Assembly: GCF_014839805.1 (NCBI RefSeq)
Contig: NC_051123.1
Span: 1,222,727-1,286,726, forward strand
Direction of reading: 5' to 3'
DNA: 64,000 nt
Origin: Manduca sexta
Taxonomy: Eukaryota > Arthropoda > Insecta > Lepidoptera > Sphingidae
The notes beneath the pieces are model-generated. The model saw only the letters and a list, made by a program, of their open reading frames with translations, did no database searches and had not been told where the DNA came from. The translations under genes were made by a program, and so were the position numbers. Below, piece after piece: positions 12,801 through 24,800 of the stretch; position 1 is the first letter of the stretch; every line of letters starts with the position of its first letter.

Positions 12801-15800
12801 TAACAGCCATTTAAGGGCATGAGATGTCGCGATATTTACTCTTAATATTTCAAGTATTAAACTACGGTCAAAGTCATTAATGATCATAACTATATTCGAT
12901 TACCCGACAATTAACCAATTAAATTATGTCCACCGTATGTTGAACTTCATTTTAAATGGTTAATTTGGATCTGAAAATACCAATTGGTGTCACTCATTGA
13001 CATCGGCATTTTAATAATATATTTGTGCGATCAAAGGGTTTAAGGTAAACCAAAAGTAAGTTTAGATTCCTACTCGTTAATCTCCGTCACTAATAATGTA
13101 AAAACGACCATCACGCTGAATAATTTATGCTTACTCGACTCTCAATGTGAGAGATGTTGGGAGTCTCGTTGTTGGAGTAGGTGACGGTCACTTATAATTT
13201 TTATTTTAATATGAAGAATATAAGGGAAAATTGTAATTGACGCGTCTTGGCCTTGTGTGCGTTAACATTTAATAAATGTGTTAAATACTGTAATTATTAG
13301 GTCAATTATCGTTTTATTAAATTCCAAAGGAAGGTTGTTTAAAGGTGAAGCATAGTTGTAGGTTAAGATCTAATTTGCATCTTATTTCGGCACTCTGTAG
13401 TTTACTCTATTTAGATTTTTTACTTGGGTGATTAGTTGATTATTTGAAAGTTTTTTTTGGTCGTTTTATTATACTTAACGAGCAGTAGTTACAAGCATTT
13501 AGGCAGTTTTTTTTTATGTATTGGACGCCTCAGCCAACATCGGGGGAAACCTGCGAATGGATTACTGGACTCCCCCGGCTTAGCTACTGCAGGGTCTTGG
13601 AGGAAAGTTGATATCTGGGGAAGGAAGTGTGGGCGAAGGAGAAGGAACCCTCATAGGACGGGAATAGGGTAGATGGCCAGGAAATGTTCGCGAGACCTCA
13701 TAGGCCTCAATGTGAATTGGCAACCATGTATACACACTTAACAGTGTGACTAGGGCCGGGGCAAATGTCCTCCCGAGCATGGGCATTCGGTGTGGAGAGG
13801 TGGTGGGAGCGCACAAGAATTGTCTTGGGGGGAATGTTACTATTGTTAACGATCGGTTATGTCATCACCATCAGGCATGGGCTAGCTTCTTTGTCATTCG
13901 TTTGTTCATAAATCGCTGGCGTCCGTAACTTGTTTCCAACCTGAGTGCGATATCTAACACTTGCGTCACAATATGCTATAAACTGCGACCAATGTCAGTT
14001 TTACAATATAGTACAAAGGATAATAAACGTTGAGAATACTTGCATTTTTATGAATACATAATTCACGGATCTTAATGTTAATTTAGTTTTCATTGGCTTG
14101 TTTGTGAAACGGCGGGTATTTAGATTATCACCATTCAAATATTTTTTTTCATAATTAACCTACAAATTGTTTAGGATTATATATTTTAATTCAATAACGG
14201 CAAATTGATTCTACTGCACCAGATGGTAAGCACGATACCTTCCATATAGAGTATGAAATAGCAACAGATGCCTATCTCATGTCATTCGATACCAAGCCGG
14301 CCTACTGAGCTGCTTCTACACACTAAGGCGGAAGGACCTAGGATTATAGAAGGAGGAATAGGAATCATACTAGTTATTACTGGGTATAAATGATGAGCCA
14401 AGTAGGAAAAATCTTTCACTAATAGGAACCTCTAATTAAATGATAGTGCTATTGACTAATTTTTATCCCAAGAACGAAATTAAGTGCAGGCAGTTTTATA
14501 AGACAAAATTTAATATCATAGCAACTCGTACAAATAACGAATATCCTGAAACGTAAAGTGCTAATAAACTAAACAATGCGTGAATTTCCTGTATCTCATA
14601 ACTTAACCGCCTTCAGTGTTGTTTGCGTCACGATGTTGACAATAAGTAATAATTGTCGCCAAACTAAGAACAGGATGCGCTTTCGATATGAACTATTGTT
14701 TTATACCGTGTGTGAGGATTGTTTATTATATAATGACGTGTATGAGCTGGCTCGATATGGCGGTAGGCTCGCCCCTGTCACATCATGGGAACACACATGG
14801 CGAAAAGTGGGTGGCTGGTTGCGCCTCTGCATACCCCTTCGGGGATAAATGTGTGATGTTGTGTGTTTGTGTGTGTATGAACTGGTGGTATGATATTTGT
14901 AGATAGGGATAAGGACCACCATGAATAAGGTGTAAAACCCGCCATAGTGGCTTATGTGTGGCGTAACGCCTTCGAGATCATTCTGTGTATATCCGGTACC
15001 AAACAGGCATAACTGTGATTACAGGCTAAAGGTAATTAATTTCTCGTCAGTCGACATTCTACCTGAACCCAACTCCAATGATCAGGTTCAGGGAAGTTAC
15101 TATACCGACCACTAAACAAATACCAATTAACGCAAAACGAGACGAAATTTATGTCAAATATTATTTCTATATGAAATTGGCTGATTTAATTAATAAATGT
15201 TTATATTATTGACGTAAATGAAAGGCGTTTGGATATAAAGGCCACTGTTCACGGAAAAATACACAGTGGAACTTTTCTACGCAAACACTTATTAGGTACC
15301 AATAAGTGTATACTTTGAACTATCATACCTTTTCTTCGAGATCTTAGCAACGTGTGTAAATGTTAATGTGGAAATATTTTTCGATGGATTGTAGTTGTCA
15401 CAGCAGGCTGAGAAACATTGTAAATGGACTTATTAGACTTATCATACCTAATCATTAGAAACCAATATACCATTGAAACATGCGCCAGTGCGTTAGTAGT
15501 TGATAACCTTGAGTTCTAAGAGAAACAAACGTATCAGTTAACTGGGTCGTTGTTATTGCAATATACAGGTTTTTTACAATATTTACTACATTTCGTATTC
15601 CATAAATGATTTAGTATTTATAACCCACCTTTTTATTTATTAAATTTTGGCGTTGTTTCTTAATTTGTCATATAATTCTATAATAGAGAGATTTCAAGTA
15701 TAATGATCGTGTGTTACATGGTTAAAGAATTACAAAAACAGTGATTTGCTCTTTTTTAATGTGCATATTAGCGTATTTCTTGTAAATGTTATGTTCTTTT

Positions 15801-18800
15801 TGTATTCAAGACGCCATGAGATCTTAGCACACGGATATTTAAAATAAGACAACTACTTTACCAATTGGTAATAACTTTTGGAACACAAATTTGGCTCTGA
15901 TATCCGAGCTATACCTACTGTAATGTTTAATGTCTTTGGTGCACATAGTAGAGCTCATACATTCCATGCTGTGATAGACAATTCTATCACCACACAACAC
16001 AAAAAAGACCACGGGAAACTTGGTGATATTTACGCACAATCGTCGTAAACCATACTATTGTTTATTGACGATGTTAAGTAAGAATGACTCGACCCGGAAA
16101 TCGAACCGCCTTTCGTCAAAGTAAACCAGGTCAAGGCCGCAAAACATCTGCATGCGACGCTGCGAGACGCATATTTTTCTAAGAACAGGTGTAGAGTGCA
16201 AGTCTTGCTAGAATATTGAATGTTAGACTCTGATCGCGGACTCGCTCGCGCGAGTCTTTTTCCGGTATAAAGGATATTTATGTCTCGGCAGTTAATACTC
16301 TATTTAGACGCCATTTTACTTAGTGCAGTTGAGTCACTATGCCGCACTCTATAAAAAGAGACAGATGAACGCTTTATTAACCTAGTTGCACCTTAGGCTT
16401 CTATTTAAAGATTATTAAGAAGCCATTCTTGGCATTTCATATTATAAAGTCTAGGTTTTCGTTAAATTTATATAAAGATTCTTCTAGATTATATTTTGAA
16501 CTTCATAACCTCTAGTTAAATGCCAAGTATATACAATGCAAGACTGAAATCCAAAAAAAAAGAACAAAAAATCACAGTGCTGACACAGTAATGGCATTTA
16601 TGACAAGTCAATACAATTACATGACACAATAATTATCATGATTTGGGAATTTTCACATGGGAAAGAGTGGGAATCGAATTAAATTTATTAGGATATTCAG
16701 TGTTGCTCGCGGTTTCGCCAGCATGAAAAAGTTTTTCCGGGATAAAAATAGCCTATAGCAGTTAGGAGAAATGTAACTATTAGTGAAATTTCAAAATCTG
16801 TTTAATTGTTTAAACAAACAAACAAACTCTTCAGTATATATTAGTGTAGATAAAATATTGCATGCAAATTTGAGTCGTTCGATTTTCAGCACAGTTCCCT
16901 GTCCCATTTAAGTTGCAGATATGTCAAAGTTCAAGACATTAGTTTACTGGTACGGATGAGTGGCGCTGAACAAAGTGTGTTATGAGGTTGTTGCCTTCGG
17001 AGTGGGGGAATCCCCCTCTTGTCTGGAGGAATGTTGGCTACTGTTTACAAAGGAGTTAGCTAGTATCTACCTATTAGGTCGGTAGTAATTTTCTGTTTGG
17101 TGGACAAATAAGAATATTTATTGCGACTTGCGAGGTCAAAGTCTCGAATATATGACTTGTTTAAGCTTTTTTGTTACTATATCTAGTTTGGTAATTTTAT
17201 GAATTTATTGTACTGGAAATAATAAAACTTAAGATCTTTTAGGATGACGAGGGCAGTGGAATACCAAACAATACTTTGTAATTCAAGGTGTTGAATGGTG
17301 TTATTGTTTATGAGCAGTCGTATCGCTTACCATCAGGCGAACGGCAAGCTTGTTTCGTCATTCAAAACTATAAAAAAAAAAACTCTTTAAAAATTATGCT
17401 AATTAGTTTGGCAGCTTGCAGATGATATATTGTCATACTTGTGGGCGGACTGCGAGCTATGTACACTAAACTATGTTCTATGTGTAATTTTGTCAGCTGT
17501 GTGGTCTAACCTAAAATACCTTAGCTTAAATCTTGGTCTGCAAAGCATATTACTTCAAGGCGTGTAATTAAGTTAACATATTTAATAACGTTTGATGTAG
17601 TCCAAATTTTAAAGTATTCTATCAAAAATCATAGTTAATTCATTTATAGGTAGCTCTACCGTAAGACACTATATAAGTTAACAAACGCTAACAATGTTTG
17701 AACGAATGGTTGACAAAGAAAAGCTAACGCAATAAACAAACAATAGTTTTGCGTCTTTACTTAAAGATCAAAGGTTGCGGTCTGTTTGTTATGTATTTTA
17801 TACCGGATGTAAATATGTATATGTTTTGTTTAATGTCAAAATTAGCAAATATACGTAATTAATAAGAAATATAATAAAATATAAGAAATTTTACTGGCAG
17901 TGTTGGATTTAATGTTTCCTTGAGTATGGACTATAGGCCATTCGCGCGTTAGCGTGTCATTTTTGTGGGAGAGAAAATAAAAAAGGTGCCATCTTGCAAC
18001 GATGCCGCTCCTACTTTAATAGATGCCACCTCGTACGCCGTTACCGCTTCAAGGCGCTTCGAGTAAATAATAACATTAGCCCGGTATTTTGTATATTCCC
18101 ACTGTTGGGCAAGAACCTCCTCTACAACTGAGAAGGGATAAGCCTTAGTCCACCACTTTTCCCACCTCTTTTTCTTACAGAAAAATTCTCAGGTATGTAG
18201 GTTTTCTCATGATTCCTTCGGCGTTAAATTAAGCGATAATTTGCAAATAATACACAAATAACTTTAGTAAAGTTATAGGTGCTTGTGTTTTGAACCTGCG
18301 GACATTCGTCTCAGCAGTCTGTATAACTCCCCGCTAGGTTAGTCGCCGCTTTTTAATATGATAGTGATAAACAAAATAACAGACAAAAAAATTTACCATA
18401 GCTGAATTATACACGGAATAAAAGTACCAACTTCATCGTTTACGTACAAAGTTTGGATTGTTGCCAAATCTTCCCTGAGGTTACAATGTAGTTCCTTTTG
18501 GTTGATTCGGGTTCAAATACAATGCACACGCCTCCGTTTCTATCATAGTAGAAACGACGTAGATGTCAACGTCAGCGTTGTAATATAGTACAAACTTATG
18601 ATAATTGTAATAATGTAATTTCAAGTCAATTTTATTAGATAGTTATTAAACAGCTTATGTAGATAGTACTCAGTTATAATACCATTCATTTGGGAATATA
18701 GTTTTGTGTGTCTTATATTTATGTGTCGAGGACCATTTTTATTATATTTTGCAAAAATATTTTTACGTAACAAAGTTTTGGTACCCTAGCACTCCAGCTA

Positions 18801-21800
18801 GGTTTAACCTGTATTTTGGGTGACAGTGTTTCCTCCACAAGTATAATATTGGCTTAAATATATTAGTGACGTAATTTGGGATTCATTTATGAATAACAAT
18901 ATAGATAAGTATTTATTTAGCATGTTTTAACCCATTAATCTATTATGGAATCCAATTTTTTTTTATTGATTTGAATGACGAGACGAGCTTTGCGTTCGCC
19001 TGATGGTAAGCGATACGACGGTAGAAATACCATCCAACACCTTGAATTACAAAGTATTGTTTAGTATTCCACTGCGCTCGCCATCCTGAGACATGAGATG
19101 TTAAGTCTTATTATGTACAGTAGTTACACTGGCTACATTGTCTTTCAAAGCGGAACACAACAATGACATACTGCTACTTGGCGGTTGAATGAGACCAACC
19201 AGGCGGACTCTGACACAGAGAGACCTACCACCAGTAAGTGGAAGTCTTATTTACTCAGTCGTAAAACAGGCCCTAAATCTTAAGGCTAGCTTTTAAAAAA
19301 TCTCTATACAAAAATTATCGCGAGGCACCACTCTTGTACCACTTCCTGCTCTTGGACAAAGGTCGCAAGTGTCGTACGCTCTTGACTTTATGAAACAGTC
19401 GAAGGTTCTCCGACGGATTAAACCTTGGAGGTAACAATGGCGGGTGAAAATTGATGCTCGGATTAATTTTTTGCGAGGCGATATTCTTATTGTTTTATAG
19501 ATAATACAAGTAATTTTATACAGGATAATAATTATCTGTCTGCATTATGCGTTAGTTATACAAAGTTAGAGATCGGTGAGATGTATTTCTATTTATTTGG
19601 TGCGTTTCGAAGTTTAAACTATCCGCTATTTTGAATAATGCCAAACTCAATCTTCAATCCGACGAGAATGAACCAATCAGAATAACTCATTTGAAATGTC
19701 AAAAAATACTTTGTTCTGATTGGTCAATTTTTGAAATAATCTAAATAACGATTGTGTTCGTTTATGGAAAATGGCGGTGTATGACTCCGTACAGAGTCGA
19801 ACGTTAGCAAAACTTTTATGACAAAGGTTTTATATACTATGTGCCATTAATTATTCTTAGCTTGGAGACAGGTTCAAATCAATTTTAATGAAAATATATA
19901 TACACATCCACGCCTTCTATCTTCAAAGGGCTAGGCAGAGACGCTACTGGTGCACCCATTTTCCGCCCTGTGTATTCCGTTTCATGATAGGGGGCGAGCC
20001 TATCGCTATATCGGGCACAAATTCTAGACTCCGGGCTAATACTGAGTAGAAAAACCCAATATCACTTTGCCCGACCCGGGGATCGAACCCGAGACCTGAT
20101 CATTGCAGTCGTATCGTAATACAACGACGCCACCGAGACAGTCAACATTAAAGGAAATTTGTAAAAATTATGAATCTGTATCTCGTAAACTTGTAATCAG
20201 CTTAAATATTACTGAAAGTTTAATTCTAACAATTGTAATGTTCTTATTAAATATTTAATATTTCATTTTATTAAAAGAGTTCGAAAATTATAGAGAGCGG
20301 ACATTGGGAAGATTGTTATACAAAAATTTTGCGCTTATGTGATGGTTACTCAATCAAGTGAAATAGCAAAACATCAATGTAAAATACTTCATATTTTCTT
20401 ATATCGTAATTTGCCCTTTTTAATGCGTATATTAGCATATTTTCCTATTTTATTTTTGTATAAATATCTAGGACGCTGTGACATCTTGTCACACGGACAT
20501 TTCAATTAACACGACTTATTACCAATTGCAACAAACATACCATACGCTTATGTGTGTTAATGTTGGGAACACACATAAGCATATGGGATAGCTTGAAACA
20601 ACAGAGTATAAAATCAACAAAATAGAAATAGACAAAATTAATAATATTTAAAATTTAGAAAATCAAATAATAAAATACACAGAAACAGTAACTAAAACCA
20701 GTGATGAAAGTATACCGAAAAAGAAACTAAATACAAAATACGCGATCCCTTGGTGGTCAAAGGAGCTCGACAGGTCCAAACGCGAGATGATGCGGCGTAA
20801 ACGCCGCATCCGATGGGCGGCACCTGTGAGGAAGGCGTGCACCATACGGGCATATAAAGAGGCTAAGGAGGCCTATGAAACACTGGCAAGGAAAGCCCAA
20901 ATACAATCTTGGAAGAACTTCTGTGGAAGGCAGACAAAAGAAGGACTGTGGGATGGGATATATCGAGTAATGGGTAGGTTGACTAAGCGGCACGAAGACG
21001 CGCCACTCGTGAGGGACGGGCAAACCCTGGGTCAGGAGGAATCGGCAAGATATCTTGCCGAGACCTTCTACCCGGCCGACCCTCATGAGGAGGATAATGA
21101 GGATCACCGGCGCACTCGGGAGCTCGCCTCGCGCGTGAACGACCCGGTCCATGGTGAGTTACATGACCCACCGTTCACGCTCGGGGAGCTCACGAGTGCG
21201 CTGGGGACCTTCAATCCAAAGAAGGCACCCGGATCGGACGGCCTGACCTCCGATATCTGCTCGCAGGCGATCAGCCAAGATCCGGAGTCTTTCCTATCAC
21301 TGGCCAACAAGTGCCTAGAACTGGCCTACTTCCCCAAGATCTGGAAGGAGGCCACGGTCGTTGTGCTGAGGAAACCGGGTAAGGATGATTACACGGTTCC
21401 CAAAGCGCATCGGCCGATAGGACTGTTGCCAGTGATGGGAAAGATTCTGGAGAAGATGCTGGTGGGTAGGCTTAAATGGCACATTCTCCCGAGAATGAGC
21501 CACCGCTAATACGGCTTTATGCCACAAAGGGGCACCGAGGACTCCCTCTATGACCTGATGAGTCATGTCAGGACCAAACTTCGAGAGAAGAGGGTCCTGA
21601 TCATGATATCGTTGGACATAGAGGGAGCCTTCGATAGCGCCTGGTGGCCCGCAATAAAAGTCCGGTTGGCGGAAGAACGCTGCCCACCAAACATCAGGCG
21701 GTTGGTCGCCAGCTATCTGGATGATCGGATGGTCAGGGTTCGGTACGCGGGCGCCGAGTCTGCGCGCCGGACCGTTAAAGATTGCGTTCAGGGGTCTATC

Positions 21801-24800
21801 GGAGGGCCGATCCTGTGGAACCTCCTCCTCGACCCCCCTTTTACAGGGGCTCGAGCGCCGGGGCGACTATTGTCAGGCGTTTGCCGACGATGTCGTCTTG
21901 GTGTTTGATGGGGGTTCCACGGGAGAGGCGCAAAAGCAGGCCAATGCGGCACTGGCCTATGTGCGGGATTGGGGTGTCAGAAATAAACTAAAATTCGCGC
22001 CTCACAAGACCCAGGCGATGGTAATCTATATATATAAAAATGAATTGCTGTTCGTTAGTCTCGCTAAAACTCGAGAACGGCTGAACGGATTTATCTTATC
22101 TTGGTCTTGAATTATTCGTGGAGGTCTAGGGAAGATTTAAAAGGTGAGAAAAATTCGAATAATTGCCGGGAAAATCCTCAAAACAGCATTTTTCTATTTC
22201 CCATACAAACGTTTTCTAAATAAAATGGAGAGTCAATTTGTAATTTATTACCGCTGCATAAAGTTCAAATTCGCGTGCGCGTTGGAGGATCTAATATCGC
22301 GTTCTGAAACTCAACAAAAGTGAAAGTGAATCGCGAACGCGACAAAATTGCATAGTCTCAAAATACATAGTACATAAATAGTGGTCGGCTTCGAGAAACT
22401 CAATTTTAGCTAACTTCAGTTGTTAATATAATATATAACTCAAAGGTGACTGACAGTGATATATCAAGGAACAGCCCAAACCATTGGACGGATCGGGCTA
22501 AGACTTTACATGCATAAAGCTACTATGACGTAGGCATCCCCTAAGAAAGGATTTTGATAAATTCTACCCTTAAGGGGATAAAATAGGGGATGAAAGTTTG
22601 TATAAATGTTCTTAGATTTTCGACTGATTGAACTGAAATTATAGATTGGGGATAAAATTAGTTTGAACCTATAAGTACCGGGAAAATATGTAGCAAGACT
22701 TTTATCAAACAGTGGAATTTTATCCTGGAAAACACCTTCACGCGGGCGAAGCCGCGAGCAAAAGCTAGTTACAAATAAACTGAAGTATGACACCCCGATC
22801 TTGCACATGGGCCGAGTCGACATTGGCCTCTCTAACGAGATAAAGCTGCTCGGCCTAACGATAGACCGCAAACTCACCTTTAACGGTCACGTGACGCAGG
22901 TGTGCGCGAAGGCTACAAGCCTGTTCAAAGTGCTCGCGAGGTCGGCCAAAGTCCAGTGGGGGCTGGGACCTGAGGTCATCAGGACAATCTATACGGCTGC
23001 GGTGGAGCCCGTGATCCTGTACGCTGCAAGCGCATGGGCTCCAGTCAGCCGGAAGCTGGGTGTCAGGAAGCAGCTCGGAGCGATCCAGCGTAGTTTCGCG
23101 CAGAAGATGACGAAGGCCTACAGGACTGTCTCGCTCAACTCGGCCCTGCTACTGGCGGGAGTGCTCCCCCTTGACATAAGGGTGCGGGAAACCGCACTCC
23201 TTTACGAAGTCAAGAGGGGGCACTCTCGTGCAGTGGTGGGAGACCGAGAAGTGGAAGCTCCTGTGGCCTTCGTCAACTTAGACCACCCGGCGGAGCGGGG
23301 GAACGGAACGTTCCGATGCCTGGAGGACGGGGCGGAACTGGCCCAGCACGTGGGTGAGGGTCTTAGCATCTTCACCGACGGAAGCAAAATTGATGGGAAA
23401 GTCGTAGCGGCGCTGTCCATATGGAACGGCGCCGCCGAGACAAGTACCAGAAAATTGCGGTTGGAGCCGTACTGCTCCGTCTACCAGGCGGAACTCCTTG
23501 CCCTCCGTAAAGCCGTGGAGGAGGCGCTCCGTAGCGGGCTTCCTGAGTGCGGCATCTTCAGCGATGCCAGGTCGGCTCTCGACGTCGTCACCAGAGGTGA
23601 TTCCCTCCACCCCATAGCGTTTGAAATAAAAAAGTTAATAAAAGAAGCCCGGAAACGCACCCAGAAAATTGAGCTTTTCTGGGTGAGGGCACACGTGGGG
23701 TTGGAGGGAAACGAGAGGGCTGACCTGCTCGCCAAGGAATCGATTGACGAATGGAGCCGGAGATACGCGGACGGTGAGACGGCTTCGGTGACGAAGCTGT
23801 ACTTTCCGGACGCGGTCGAGGCGCACAGGGTCGTAAGGCGGATCGTCCTGGACTCGGAACTGACGCAGGTGTTCACGGGGCACGGCGGCTTCTCCGAGTA
23901 CTTGCATCGTTTCAAATGCAAGGAGAGCCCGGCGTGCCTTTGTGACCCTGACGTTCAGGAGACGGTCCCACACCTCCTGCTCGAATGTCCCATCCACGCA
24001 GTGGATAGACATAATTTAGAAAATAGGGTTGATCTAAAACTAACATTAGGTAAATATACATAAGATATTTAAAAATAAGGAAGACACACATATATTTATA
24101 AATTATTGTACAAAAATAGTAAATAAGGTAACAAAAAGAAATAGAGATAGAAATATTGCTGAATATATAATATAATATTATGTATTATTAGTAATAAACT
24201 AGAAGTAAATAAATATAGATATATGTATAATTAAGATAAATAGAAATAAGTATAGATAAATATAATATAGATAAATAAGATAATTAATATAAGACATACA
24301 GATAGAAATAAGGAATAAATGTAAGAGAAAAGAATAAAAAAGAAATAAGATAAAAGATGAGAAAACATAGAAAAATAGAAAATAAAAGAAAAAAAGAGAA
24401 ATAATATAAATATACAAAAAAAAATCCCTTGTCCTGGATAGGGGGACCAGAAAAAAAAAAACGAGTTGAAATTCACGTAACTCGAGTTCAACTCGAGTTA
24501 AGTAACTCGAGTTAACTGGGTAAAATGAAACTGAGTAATGATTTGTTTTGGGTTATTTTTACAAATATAAATGACTCACCAATAAAAAAGGAATTCATTT
24601 ATTCATCATGTATTTATGTATTTAAGATTAAATCTTCGTAACATAAATAAAGTAAGTATTTAAACTCGAGTTGAAGAGAATTCAACTCGAGTTGACTCGA
24701 TCTAAACCCGACTCGAGTTAACTCGAGTTAGTAACTCGAGTTGACACATCTATACCGGTTATACCTATGTATATGTTACGGGATCAGCCTATGCTGATCC

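Larger units (their letters stand above)
20600..24462 (+). mobile_element. 5'-truncated non-LTR retrotransposon (R1/I group LINE), interrupted by a Helitron
   Basis: Reverse transcriptase and RNase H reading frames, then an A-rich 3' region (about 24064-24462) ending GGACCAG and a run of A. The endonuclease and ORF1 are absent. Coding begins in the linker just before the RT (PWWSKEL). The left boundary is estimated and no target duplication was found. GC content is far above the surrounding intron. The C-terminal CxC...H...C knuckle and the RNase H place it in the R1/I group; finer placement is not possible here. Confidence 0.85.

Noticed and set aside
20757..21152. Long antisense frames over the LINE (also 23278-24012)
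   Set aside because: Shadows of GC-rich RT/RNase H coding; the sense strand has clear catalytic motifs.
20600..24462. Horizontally acquired bacterial segment (GC-rich)
   Set aside because: The high GC is explained by the LINE coding region, which has typical insect RT and RNase H.
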